From the NCBI GenBank assembly GCA_002110485.1, contig MOWL01000003.1, forward strand, positions 682,001 to 746,000: 64,000 nt of DNA, read 5' to 3'. Below the pieces are notes generated by a model. The model did not search any database, was not told the DNA's origin, and saw nothing but the letters and a program-made list of their open reading frames with translations. Below, in pieces: positions 1 through 10,556 of the stretch. Every line of letters begins with the position of its first letter. The stretch's first letter is position 1. The position numbers and the translations under genes were made by a program. Source of the DNA: Emergomyces orientalis (Eukaryota; Ascomycota; Eurotiomycetes; Onygenales; Ajellomycetaceae).

Positions 1-634
1 GATAGTTATTGTAGATAATATTAATCATCTTCAAGATTGTGTACAGGGCCTTCTCACATGACAGAGAAATTCTCTGCTTAATCATTTATATCATTGATCT
101 GCTGTATGTTTGTTTGCAGTGCTCTCATCCAAAAATATAAGTTGATCAGATAAATACTAAGTGAGTTGAATCAGTCATTCAGCTCAAAGTTCTTCATTAT
201 GTTGAGTGACTACAGATTCAATCTATACAATATAACTGACAGATTAGTAGATTCTATAAGTGATATTTGATTGCAATATTGATCATCTTCTTCCGCGTCA
301 AATTCAGTTTCTTCAATATTCTAGATATTGAACATGGGTGGATATCAACATTGAATTCATTTTTTATAAAGAAGACAGTCTCATCACAATACACAGTTGA
401 ATACACAGCAAAAAAGTCCTTCAAGTCAGACATAATATTCACTGTGATCTTTGGCTTTACTCTGCAGATTGAACATGAGCTTCTAGCAGTGTCAAAGCAG
501 CGAAGATTTCATTGAATTCAATATACAGTGACCAGGTGGCAGTCAATGCTGCATGCGATCTCGGCTGGCATATAACCATTCTTTAGAAGACGTACGATCT
601 CATTGGTTGTGAAATCATTGAATTGAGATGGCAT
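1..634 (-). mobile_element. Decayed Tc1/mariner-type DNA transposon (5' part of the transposase)
   Basis: Read on the minus strand from an ATG at 632–634, the sequence begins with a helix-turn-helix resembling the first DNA-binding domain of fungal Tc1-like transposases (FNDFTTNEIVRLLKNGY). It stops at a TGA near 520. A second helix-turn-helix block follows in 254–442 (HPCSISRILKKLNL). At 91–144 the start of the catalytic domain is readable (LIFLDESTANKHTADQ), including the first catalytic Asp at 127–129, and it too runs into stops. The reading frame changes between blocks, so the copy is dead. The element continues past the left edge. The stretch is clearly more AT-rich than the flanking gene and is poor in CpG, which would fit repeat-induced point mutation, though I did not compute indices. 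No terminal inverted repeat could be identified. Confidence 0.72.
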
Positions 635-826
635 ATTGATGATAAAGGTATGAAAAATGCATTGATTTGAATGATTTGAACATTATTTGAATGATTATAG
701 AAAAATGTGGATATTATGGCTATTTTTGCAGTGTTTTGTTATAAATATTCTAGGGGTGGTTGGGGAAATCCGTTTTCGCAAGCAATTCGTCCGCCACAAT
801 AACGACGCAACCTCAAACCCTTCAGG

Positions 827-1489
827 TTATACTCCAGCTTCACCCCATTCAATCAACCAAACCTTGCTATCAGGGCCCAATATCAAATTTCGAGGCGCAA
901 TATCCTGGTGCGTGAGGACCAGCTTATCAAAACGGAGAGGTGGAACTGTCTCCGGTGCTTGTTTGAAGTTTTTGCAGATGGCAAGTTTGTGGTTAAACCA
1001 GGCTTCCAGCTCCTCTTTCGAGTCAAACGGACCAGCCCCCATATCCGTAAACCAGAAGCCTCGCGCTAAACAAGTTCCGCAGCCGACTGGCCCGGGCTGC
1101 TGTTGAGGTCCTGGTATAGACTGCAACGTAGCGATCATGGAAGCGACCTGGGTGACAACGTCCCCGCGCTCTGCCTCGCTCAAGTGGTCCCAGCATTCCT
1201 CGACTGACCTGCCTTCGATAAAGTCGATGATAAGAAGGCACTTGCATCCGAAGTAGACATGTTCGGACTCAATATTGAGGACACGATGGACCTCCAATGT
1301 CGCGATCGTCGATCCCACGAGTCTTAGGATGTTAGCTTCGCATGGTCTGGCGTTGGTTCCCCCTTTCAGGGTTAATGTCTGTGACAGGCGGACGCTGCGT
1401 GTTCTTTCGTAGGAATGGATTACTGGCGCAGTGTCGAATAGTGCCGTCAGGGTCTCATCTGGGATTTTGAAAAATGCCACAGTCGTCAA
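827..1489 (-). pseudogene. Aminoglycoside-phosphotransferase-like (APH) kinase, truncated
   Basis: The open frame is about 220 codons and belongs to the fungal APH/choline-kinase-like phosphotransferase family, presumed small-molecule kinases. The catalytic-loop motif THQDIAPRNLIL (HxDxxxxN, Brenner box) is intact. The following metal-binding motif, usually (I/L)DWxxAG, reads LIEWGEAG, so the expected Asp is Glu. The frame ends immediately after at TAA (827–829), but the family-like sequence PEGFEVASLLWRTN continues in the same frame beyond that stop; a Tyr codon there would restore the usual GxYP pattern. At the 5' end there is no ATG: the frame opens after a TAG at about 1528, and 1489 is only a TTG. 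Either a 5' exon is missing or the N-terminus is lost. Its 3' end runs into the transposon relic. I infer a decaying gene; a short expressed variant cannot be excluded. Confidence 0.65.
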
Positions 1490-2933
1490 GAGAAAATTGG
1501 TTCGAGAGTTTTCTCCGTTGGGAGACTACATAGGTACCGGATTTTATAATCATGTTAGGTGAGCAAGCGTGGTATGTACAGTACATACCTGACTTATACG
1601 AGGGAGGGATCTACTGAGATCGTGCTATCTGAACTTCGGGTTTATCAAAGTGTTGAGTAAATCCACCCATCATTGCACAACTGATCGTAAGGCCCTGGAG
1701 AATTGGGCGGGTGGTTTGATAGCTATTGGCCCCAGCAGCCCACGAGAAACAGGGCTCGCCGGTACATGCACCCTCCAAGTTTTCGCTTTCTGCACTATTT
1801 CCAAGCTTCTGGACTCTGTGATAAGTACTCTGAAGATGGAATAGCAGCAGATAAAATAACAAGGGGGTTTGAAGACTTGAGGACTAAGCATCAGATCTGC
1901 TTGAGAGTTGCGGAAAAAAAGAGTCAAATCTTACGAATAACTGCTGTCTTTTCTTTCAAAATAGTGGAGTTGAATGTATGATGTTATATAGAAAGAGGGT
2001 TGAAACTGCTTTATTTATATTCTTCTTTAATGATGGACAGCCATCACAGGCAGCATCAGTTAAGAGGGGACTTGGAAGGGTGTGTTTTGGGGGGGGGGAT
2101 ATAACGAAATTGAACAAGTCATATAGAATAAAGACGCTAATACTCTAATACAATACAGGGTAGGAAGGGGAATATCAGAAACAAAACATACTTGAAGAGA
2201 AAAAAAACCCATTAAGAAAACGAGTAACTCAAAGGTCGACAGAACAAATACAAGAGAACAAGAGAGCATAAACAAAGAGGTGCACGCTGTTTCTCGATTC
2301 AAAATTTAATTTTCTCCGCCCCAGTTTGGATTTTGAATAAACTTTCTTTTTAATGACATTGATGATGATTGTGACGATAAATGATGATGATATAGAATCG
2401 AAAAGAACAGGCAGTATGAAAATAAATATAATATACAGGAATGTAGGTAGGGTGGTTAACGTGTAACAGAGCATACCCAGATAGATACCTAGGTATATGT
2501 GTATGGCATGAGCAATGACGTCTATAACAAAAAAGATAGAGAAAAAGAGTAAGAGAAAAAGAGGGTGAAAACCAAGAAGAGAGACGGGAGCCGGGGTAGA
2601 GAGGTCGGTTATGATAGGATATATACGTCTGAAATAACTCTCTTTCCATCAGTCCCATCAATTCATCCAATGTCATTTTCCATTCCGTTCCAGCTGGTTT
2701 GGGGTGGGGTAGGACAAGATTGTTTCAAACAAGCAGGGTGAGCGCGCCCGGAGTTACCGGTAGAGTAAGGAGATAAGGATAAGGCAAACATATATCTCAT
2801 AACAATAGGAGAATATTAAGGGAATACAAAAGGGAGGAGGAGATAGCAGGGGAATGGTAAAGAGGGGGCGCAGGTATGAAGAAATATGATCGACGGTAAT
2901 TGCCTCCTCCCGAGAATGGCCCTATCATCCTCT
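1490..2933. other. Intergenic stretch
   Basis: No gene is supported here. Short overlapping frames at 1600–1980 lack family resemblance. The part from about 2000 to 2933 is purine-rich on the plus strand and is probably the 3' flank of the minus-strand gene that ends at 2934. It holds a run of ten G at 2089–2098. Confidence 0.6.
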
Positions 2934-3881
2934 TCACCCTCTCTTGGTCCTTTTCTCTAACTTCCCATCTCCATTTTCCTGCAGTTTGCCCTTGGCCGCA
3001 GACTTGAGTTTAGTAGCCTTGCCATCAGCGTTAGTAGTAGCTGCTTTTGAAGAAGAAGAAAAGGGCGGCCTTTTCGCAGGCGATGCGCTGCCATTGGTAT
3101 TGTTGACACCATTTGTCGATGCTGATTTATTTTTCTGATTCTCCTGCTGGTCTTTGCTACCCTCGTGTTCTCCAGCAGCGGTGGTGTTGGAGTTGGAAGA
3201 AGAATCCCTCGTTCCACCTCCTTCAATCACAAACACCCCTTCCAAAGCTTCATGCAGCATCTTAACACCCTCCGCAACAACGGTCTGCGGAATGCGGATA
3301 TCCGGAAAAGCATCCGTACTCCCATTCCCACCATAGTCCTCGTCGATATTACCACCATCATCATCGACATCAACATCAGCACCATCCTCACTCCGCCCGT
3401 CCCTATCCCCGTCCCAATTTTCAACCTCTCCATTCTCCTTGACCATACCACCGCCATCCCTTTCCCCAATCTTCGCCTTCTTCAATCTCGCCTTGATCAT
3501 CATCTGCGTCCTCCGCTTCCGTTTCCGCCCCCTCGCTACCGCTAACGACGACGCTGTCACAGCTTCACTACCAGTCGCAAGGGCAACGACAGTGTCGACG
3601 ACTTCTTCAAAACGGTCGCAGTGTCCTGTGCGGAGGAGTTCAAGTGCGAGCCCGCGCACCTGTTCTGTCCAGCCGGAGCGCTGGAGGGAGCTGAGGAGGG
3701 AGGCATGGAGGTTATCGAGGATGGTGGATGTCGAGGAGGAGGTGGTGGTGGTGGTGGAGGCGGAAGTGGAGGGGGAGGGGGAAGAGAGGTAGGTGAGGAG
3801 GACGGCGGTAGGGTCGTTGGGTTCCGAGGATGAGGTGGGTTGTTGATTTGAGGTTGATGTGGAGAAGGCTGTGGTAGACAT
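2934..3881 (-). CDS. Conserved-looking orphan protein, probably nuclear
   Basis: This is a single uninterrupted frame of 315 codons with ATG at 3879–3881 and stop at 2934–2936. I do not recognise a named family. Residues 1–50 are Ser/Thr-rich. Residues about 53–100 look like a helical folded segment (LHASLLSSLQRSGWTEQVRGL followed by a Cys/Asp/Phe-containing stretch). Residues 115–135 hold two basic clusters (RGRKRKRR and KARLKKAK), a likely bipartite nuclear localisation signal. Then follow an acidic linker (DVDVDDDGG), a second conserved-looking helix at about 198–220 (IPQTVVAEGVKMLHEALEGVF), and a Ser/Asn/Lys-rich basic tail. The layout of two short ordered blocks separated by NLS and acidic linkers suggests a nuclear or chromatin-associated protein, which is inference. 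The frame is coherent and the two ordered blocks argue it is real. Confidence 0.7.
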   Translation of the reverse strand: MSTTAFSTSTSNQQPTSSSEPNDPTAVLLTYLSSPSPSTSASTTTTTSSSTSTILDNLHASLLSSLQRSGWTEQVRGLALELLRTGHCDRFEEVVDTVVALATGSEAVTASSLAVARGRKRKRRTQMMIKARLKKAKIGERDGGGMVKENGEVENWDGDRDGRSEDGADVDVDDDGGNIDEDYGGNGSTDAFPDIRIPQTVVAEGVKMLHEALEGVFVIEGGGTRDSSSNSNTTAAGEHEGSKDQQENQKNKSASTNGVNNTNGSASPAKRPPFSSSSKAATTNADGKATKLKSAAKGKLQENGDGKLEKRTKRG

Positions 3882-6596
3882 TATGGGCGTTGTATATGAA
3901 TGAATGTGTGTATATGTATGTGTTTTGGTTGGGAGTTGGTTTCGTAGGTTTGTGTGCGGTCGGAAATGTGCCAGGGGTTTTGCGGATTGATGCGTTGTAA
4001 AATAAGAATTGAAAATTGAAAATTGAGGAAGGAGAGGGCGAAAGGCCCACTCGGGAGCTATTCCAATCCAACTTCTACAGAAATATTATAAATGGTGGGT
4101 GGCCAGCGCCCGTCTATTTTGGGTTTAAATTATTGGATGGGTTACGCTGTTGTATGGGACGGGAAGAATGAACAGCCTGTTGCTAATAAAACGATGCGAC
4201 TGTTAGAAGCTGTAATACGATCTAAGCAGACAAACAATAAATTGAAGAGACAGAACACTTTACCCCAAGAAAGATTGTAGACAGCTAGAGCCAAATTCGC
4301 CGGCCGTATATAGCCCAAAAAAAAGATTTTGTGGATCGTTTTCGAGTTTTGGTTTCTGTTGCACCAGCTTGCTCACAAGGAAGCTCCCATAGCAAATAAA
4401 CTCATGGTCGAGGAAATAGCAATGAAACAGGGCGCAAGACAGAGAGAAGCGGACATGTCATATCATATCAACCCACGTGAATTGAAGCCAGGAAGCGTCC
4501 CGGGAGACTGTAGCGGCGGAGGACAGCGCGGAGATTGGGTACGGCGGAGAACAAAATTGATTTTCCGGACGTCATTTCTTGGCGCCAGGGCTGGACAGCT
4601 GAGCTTAGTCAGTTCTTGGCGGGGTATATACAGCGTACTTCCTCCCCCTAGGCAGAGGTATATATATATATATAGGGATATGTGTATAGCGGCTATTCTA
4701 TTACCTCCAGTATGGGGTTCAGGGTTCTATTCTACACGCCGTGAAACATGTGTTCAGGATTCATTTACCAACTCATCCATTCAACCATTCAAACTAATAA
4801 TGGAGAAATAACGGTCTTGCCCACACGAACATCTTCATACCGAGGCTGTGGGGACGCCTTGTTTCTAGCACGACACTCTTACCAATCCGCTAGGTCCGAG
4901 GGGAAAAGTTCCATGGAGCTTCTTTTAGGTCAGGGATATTTCCAAGAACGGCAATGTTCCGATGTAAGACAGGAGGAATAGGAGAAGGGGAACCAGAGTG
5001 GATCGACTAAGGATCACAGAGAGACGCCTGAGAGAGTGACACCTAGGACGGGTCTGTTTTACTAATCTTGTTTAGCCGATAGATATTTAGCCTCCAGAGC
5101 TTCCCCTAAAAAACGAACAGAGCTACCTCTCTACCGAATTATATCTCCCTCCCGTTCCTCCTCCCTGAAGCCTACAGACTGGAATCTGCGGAGCCCGTAG
5201 CTGGAAGCATGCTGGTTAACGTACTGTACGTGCGCGGACCTGGTAACTATTATTCTTAACAACCTAGTATGTGTAGCCCCAACACAACCCTGTGTAAGAC
5301 ATATCCAGGGGGCCAGGGCCAGGTAACCCAGGCGCTGAAAACCAAGTAACCCTTGTAGAAGAACCCAGCCCCTGGAAGGGTAAATCAGTATCAGGGGGAC
5401 CCAGCCAGTGTTGCAGATCACAGACCGGTTAATCGGCCTAGCAGTTCTGTTTTAGACTCTGCATTCTTCATTCTGGAAAGTAATCTTCAGACAGACGTGT
5501 GGTATTAATTACTCGTAGACCAAATGCCCACAATGCAACAGCCAATTAGCTCCCCTTTTACTAAGTTGTATCTTCTCTCCTCTGCCCCCGAAAGAAGCTC
5601 GGCGCTAGGCTCAGGTGACTGCGGCTATTTTCCAGCGAAGTAAGGGAAACCCAACACTAGTACCCTTCTGGACTAGTGCATAACTTGCCAAGAAACTGCC
5701 AATCAGGTGATTGGAGCCATTATACCGGATTGGGAAATTCTGCCAGGGGTGTATTTCCCATTTAGGCTTAATGCAGCCGAGAATTGTCCAGACCAAGTCA
5801 CGTGCATGCTTTACTTCCTCCACGTGACTGAAATGTCTTGGCGCTGTGTTCCTTCCCAATCCGTCGCTTTCTCATCCTCAGCGCTCAATCAATAGTATCT
5901 ATCAATATCAACGGCGAACGTCTTCTATACAAAACAACAACAACGACGGCGACGACGACGACGACGATAAACATCGCCTCCCACGTCACTACATTCGTTC
6001 GCTGTCTGTCTGCCGTGTTGATTGCCATTCCCTCCCTCTCCCGCTCTTCCCTCCAAAAATACACATTTTTCCTCTGCAATCCTCCTCCCCTGTCGATGTC
6101 TCCCCATATCTACCCGCCGCCCGCTGTTGTATAATCTTCGATTCACTTCGTTTGACGCAACCACCAACCCTCCTTTGAACCGTCACTGTATATCTATTCA
6201 TTTAGACATACCTTTAACGATCCCTTGTTGACCAGCTTATGCCTTGTGCCTCTTTCGTCGAATTTCCCCGCATCAGGCTCTGCCTTTGTCTCCGACGCCC
6301 CATATCAACAAAGCTGTCGCCGCGAACTCCAAAGCTTCCAAATTAGGACCCTTTCCTTATTGCCTAGTCTTTGTTTTGAGCCTATCGAACCCTGTCGCTT
6401 TGTCTATTGCAAGCGTGCAGAAACGTGTGTTTCGAAGCTTGCCCACAGGGGGCTATTTGATATTCTTCCCTTCGTGCTTCCAGAGGGGTAGCGGGTTTAC
6501 TTGGCCCCCGACACTCTTCTTAGCCATCCCCACCATCACCTCCTCTTCTTACTTTAACATCTTGTCACTCAGCTTCGCACTTGATTGCTATTCGAA
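3882..6596. other. Intergenic: promoter of the orphan gene and long leader region of ste50
   Basis: No coding frame with family resemblance was found on either strand. The AT-rich first half contains a short TA microsatellite near 4663–4674. The second half, from about 5830, is pyrimidine-rich and runs into ste50, consistent with a long promoter or 5' leader; a (CGA)n tract at 5942–5967 lies in it. Confidence 0.55.
5942..5967. repeat. (CGA)n trinucleotide microsatellite
   Basis: About eight imperfect copies of a CGA/GAC unit lie roughly 630 bp upstream of the ste50 ATG, in its probable leader or promoter. No long open frame with family resemblance uses it. Confidence 0.8.
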
Positions 6597-8367
6597 ATGG
6601 CTTTCCAACCTCCATACCACGCAGATTCGGACGCTGATGATGAATATGAACGAAGTGTGGTCACCTCCCCGCATATAGAAGACTCGGAAACATCTCCCAC
6701 AGATTCAGAGATCCCATCTGCAGAGCATACGCCAACAACTTTCGGAAATACAGTTGATGATAGGAGTTCGCCCAGAACAATCATCACGGAATGGACTGCG
6801 GAAGAATGTGCGGATTTTGCGGCGGGGCTAGGTCTGAGCCAATACTGTGATGCGTTTCTAGGTATGTGTAGGAACATGCAATATATTAGCCATGGAACAA
6901 AAAACAACATTGGACCAACCTTACTAATGGTTTGTGTGTGCTCCTGTTTTGTTAGAAAATGAAATTGTTGGGGAAGCTCTCATTGCTTTAAAACACGAGG
7001 AGCTGAAGGAGATGGGTATTTCAAGTGTTGGTCATCGATTGACAATTCTTAAGAGCGTTTATGAAACCAAGGTCAAGCAGGGAATATCCTTGGATGCAGA
7101 CCATTATGTCCCTCTCTGTAGGTTGCCCATATCCCAAGTTTCCCTACCCCAATGACAGGAGCAGGGATGAAAATTGCTAACATGAAGATTGTCTACAGCT
7201 GCCGAGCAGAGTAATGGAGCTGAAGCCGCAACTCAAGACGATATATCTCGTATCATCCAATCGATTAGATTACGAGATGAAAGGATTAGAGCTGCAGAAG
7301 CGGAACTTAGAAAACTGGCTGACGACTATCGCAAACTTCGCGAGGAACTATTGCCAGTGGTTAAAATCGCCAAAGACAGGTCACAGCCTTTGCCTTATCA
7401 ACCAAATTCAACATATTCCGGCACCACCATCAACTCAGAATATTACAACCATGATCAACCCACTGCCACTCCAGTTATCACACAAGCCGAAAAGCCCGGA
7501 AACAGCCTCACGAGGACGTTCTCTAAGAAATTGTTCGCAGGGGGATCAACCCCCAAAAACAATTCTCCTACTCACATCCCTCAATTTATACCAGAAGGAA
7601 GAACACTCAATGATAACTCATTAGATCCTTCAGCTGCAGCCATGGCGGCTTCTTCACATCTAACCGCTTCGATGAATGGAGGTCAACCTTCTCCAAAGGG
7701 AATGCCCTCTCCTACCTCCCCAGGCAGCTTCTACCCCCAGCAAACACTAGCATCTCGATCATACGCTAGGGAGGCGTCAAACAGCTCAAATCGCGGAATT
7801 CACGAGCACTCAGATGACCCTCAATCCCAACAACGACCTGACCGATCCATTGCCACCTCTTCTGCGCAATCAAGCCGACAAGACCCGCCAAATTCTGCGA
7901 CTGGTAACCAGCCAGCACGAAATCCAGGTGAATCGCCTGCACCTAGCGTGGAAATATTCAAGTCCTTCCGAGTATCCATGGATGATCCTTGTTACAGGGT
8001 CCTCCCAGCTGCCCTTAAAAAGTATAATATCAATGAAGATTGGAGACTTTATGCATTATACATTGTCTTTGGTGATCAGGAACGATGTCTCGGCCTTGAT
8101 GAACGACCGTTGATTTTGTTCAAACAACTAGAGAAAGAAGGACGCAAGCCCATGTTTATGCTTCGAAGGCAAGCACAGTTAGTCGATGGGCAGATGGTTA
8201 GTGGGTACCAGGGTCCACCAGGTTCGTCTGGTGCAGGGGGAATTGGCATCATGCCCGGCAGTGCAGGTTTCGATGGTGGAACCGGCGGCGGGGGTGGCCT
8301 AGGAAGCGCGGGCCTTGGACGATCAAACCAGACCAATTCCATACAACTCCCGGGCGGTGTTCTATAA
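6597..8367 (+). CDS. ste50: MAPK cascade adaptor Ste50 (SAM + RA domains)
   Basis: Exons are 6597–6861, 6956–7117 and 7199–8367. Introns are GT…AG with a GCTAAC branch site in the second. The spliced product is 531 aa. A SAM domain spans about residues 63–126 (ITEWTAEECADFAAGLGL … LKEMGISSVGHRLTILKSV), split by intron 1. A short coiled coil follows (about 155–185). A long Ser/Pro-rich linker leads to a Ras-association domain at about 394–470 (EIFKSFRVSMDDP … PMFMLRR), then a Gly-rich tail. This SAM–linker–RA order and length match fungal Ste50/SteD. The SAM domain is known to bind the MAPKKK Ste11/SteC and the RA domain tethers the complex to Cdc42/Ras at the membrane, feeding mating, filamentation and osmotic MAPK pathways. 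The ATG at 6597 is chosen because it opens the frame just before the acidic N-terminus; upstream in-frame codons lack an ATG. Confidence 0.93.
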
Positions 8368-9611
8368 CAGCAATGCATGTTTTCTTATTTTCATATATAA
8401 TCCCTTTCGCCTTCTTCGTTACAATATTCTCCCAGCTGGATGTTTCCATTTCTGCTTTTAATGTCCCCATTCCTGCCAGTTGTTTTTTATGTTTTGACAT
8501 TCTTGCAAGAGGAAAAATCGACATGGGTCTTTTTTCTTTTTCTTTTTTTCTTTCTTTTCTTTCCTTTTTTTTTTTTTTTTTTTTTTTTTTTTGTTTCGTT
8601 TGGTATAATTTTGAGGCCCCTTTACTTCTTTCATCGACATCATGATCATCATTCATAGCTTTGGTGTTTAGTTTGATTTTTGGCTGTCATGTCTGATTAG
8701 CTTTTTTTCTCCCTTCCGTCTCCAATACTTTTTGCCTTCGACATTTTTCTTTTTCCCCTACACCTTTGGTTTCCATCTCCGCGTCCCACTGCAGACTAAA
8801 CTGATGCCACCTATGACGATGATAAAACGGGCGTTTCTGGAACGTTTCATACCCCAATACTGGGGTCTTCTTTTCTATCCACGACTTCTAGGCTAACGTT
8901 TGGCATTTCCTTTGTTTTTGGCTTTTATATCTTTTTATTATTAAACACCTTCGCTTTTTCTTTTCTTTTTCCCTTTCTTTTTTTAAGTTCTCCATACACT
9001 TCAGCGAGGAGCTAGCATATCTTCACATCTACCAAAGCCCTCTTCGCTTATCGATTTTTCTTCCCTCCCCCCTTTGGGTTGGACTTATTGGTGCAGATGG
9101 GGATTTGAGATGATTTGTCTCTATATGTATTATGAAGCAGTATTTGAGGCTACCTAGGTACCTACTTGCTATTATTATATATACTTAGTTACTCATCTTC
9201 GCTTCCATGAGCGATTTCAAGGCTACGTCGGCTATCAAGACTGATCGTTATCAATGACTAGTTACGCCATGGCTCTTGGTTTTATTGACTCTGCTGTGCA
9301 TACCTTTACAGAAGTATTCCAACATGGATTTACTGGCAATCGACCTTTGCTCATCTCGGTTTTTCTTTGTCCAGGTCGGTTTTCGCCCCTGATATCATGA
9401 AAGCCAAAAACCCCGATATTTCTCGGAGCTGAGAGTATCTTGGGGTGATGCTCCTTTAGCTGCATGAGTTCCCCTGCATGGCTTTATTTTTCCGAGAATC
9501 TAGGGTTTGGCCTCCGCTGTAGCTCGGGATATATAAACAAGTAGATTTCCGAGAATGAAGCTATCCATGCCATTATTTTACTCATGCCACTCGGTCAGTG
9601 AGCTGCGGTAA
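8368..9611. other. 3' flank of ste50 and intergenic
   Basis: The stretch is strongly T-rich on the plus strand and includes a run of 28 T at 8565–8592. It looks like the transcribed 3' region of ste50 followed by spacer. No gene was found. Confidence 0.6.
8565..8592. repeat. Poly(T) tract, 28 nt
   Basis: An uninterrupted T run lies about 200 bp downstream of the ste50 stop, inside a longer polypyrimidine region (8527–8592). Confidence 0.95.
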
Positions 9612-10556
9612 CTAGCTGTATATCTATCATGCCACGTATCTATCATTTTGCTCACCCTCTGTAATAGGGTGTACTCTTGCTCCAACCCTCCTCATAATGG
9701 CAATCACCCATGGGATCTAAAACATTTTAAAACCCTCATATCCTTCGGCAACAGCTACACCGATCGTGCACGATTCCGGTACATCGCCACCAACAACGGA
9801 ACCCTGCCTCCAATTGGATGGATAGAACCAGATGCAAGTGGTCTCCTGCCTTTCCTCACCCCAGCAATTCGAGCAACAAAAAAGAAAAAAGCAATATGCG
9901 AGCAAAATCACTTAAAACGTCGTGACAAAACTGAACATAAACAGAGCAATAACACTTCGACCGGTGGCTACAATTGGCTGCACTACATCACCAACCCAAG
10001 CCGTGATTCCTCCAGCTCCCGCTCCCCTATCCCGAGCGACAATGGCGTAACGGTTTACAACTACGCCGTCAGCGGCGCCGCCTGCTCCCACAAAATCAAC
10101 CCCTTCCGCCTCCAAGGCAACCTCATCCCATCCGTTCTCGAATATGAAATCCCCGCCTACATAGCCGACACCGCCCTCCCAAAAACCTCTATCAACAACC
10201 CTGCCGACCAGACCATCTACTCAATCTGGATCGGCACAAACGACCTCGGCTACGATGGCTTCCTGGACGACATGCAAACACCCAACAAGACAATCCCAGA
10301 CTACATGGATTGCGTATACTCAGCGATCGATAAGCTGTACGCGCAGGGTGGGCGGTATTTTGTCCTCATGAACGTTCCGCCGCTACAGCTGGCGCCGGTC
10401 TATGCGACTCCAGAGCGGGGCGGGTTGGGGAATCCGGACTCGTTTATGTGGTTTGATTATTTGCATCCATCGCAGCGGACTGAGCAGGTTATTGCAGAGC
10501 ACTTTTTGAATGTGGTTAGGGGGGAGAGTAAGTGGGCGATGTATTTTGGTGGTTGA
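9612..10556 (+). CDS. SGNH/GDSL hydrolase, CE16-like acetylesterase (5' end unresolved)
   Basis: The frame is open from 9612 (after TAA at 9609–9611) to the TGA ending at 10556, about 314 codons, but has no ATG before the conserved domain, so a 5' exon or decay is likely. The first in-frame residues are hydrophobic (VSIILLTLC), possibly part of a signal peptide. SGNH blocks are all visible: block I FGNSYTD with the nucleophile Ser (Asn replaces the common Asp of GDS), the IGTND motif of block III, and the catalytic Asp and His in FDYLHPS near the C-terminus. The order and spacing fit the fungal carbohydrate esterase 16 family, secreted enzymes that remove acetyl groups from polysaccharide-derived sugars. 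Between NNGTLPPIGW and NNTSTGGYNW there is a lysine-rich insert of about 40 residues (RATKKKKAICEQ…) atypical of the family; it resembles translated intron sequence but has no in-frame GT–AG pair. The gene may be functional, misassembled or decaying. Confidence 0.6.
   Translation, partial: LAVYLSCHVSIILLTLCNRVYSCSNPPHNGNHPWDLKHFKTLISFGNSYTDRARFRYIATNNGTLPPIGWIEPDASGLLPFLTPAIRATKKKKAICEQNHLKRRDKTEHKQSNNTSTGGYNWLHYITNPSRDSSSSRSPIPSDNGVTVYNYAVSGAACSHKINPFRLQGNLIPSVLEYEIPAYIADTALPKTSINNPADQTIYSIWIGTNDLGYDGFLDDMQTPNKTIPDYMDCVYSAIDKLYAQGGRYFVLMNVPPLQLAPVYATPERGGLGNPDSFMWFDYLHPSQRTEQVIAEHFLNVVRGESKWAMYFGG

Noticed and set aside
3439..3833. Plus-strand frames over the orphan gene at 2934–3881
   Set aside because: Antisense shadows with Gly/Glu/Val repeats mirroring the Ser/Thr-coding strand.
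4329..4811. 160-codon plus-strand frame
   Set aside because: It reads through a TA microsatellite, begins at a non-ATG-supported position and resembles nothing known.
7189..7198. Start of ste50 at the third exon as a separate gene
   Set aside because: The frame begins with a non-ATG codon just before a CTACAG acceptor and joins in phase with the SAM-domain exons.
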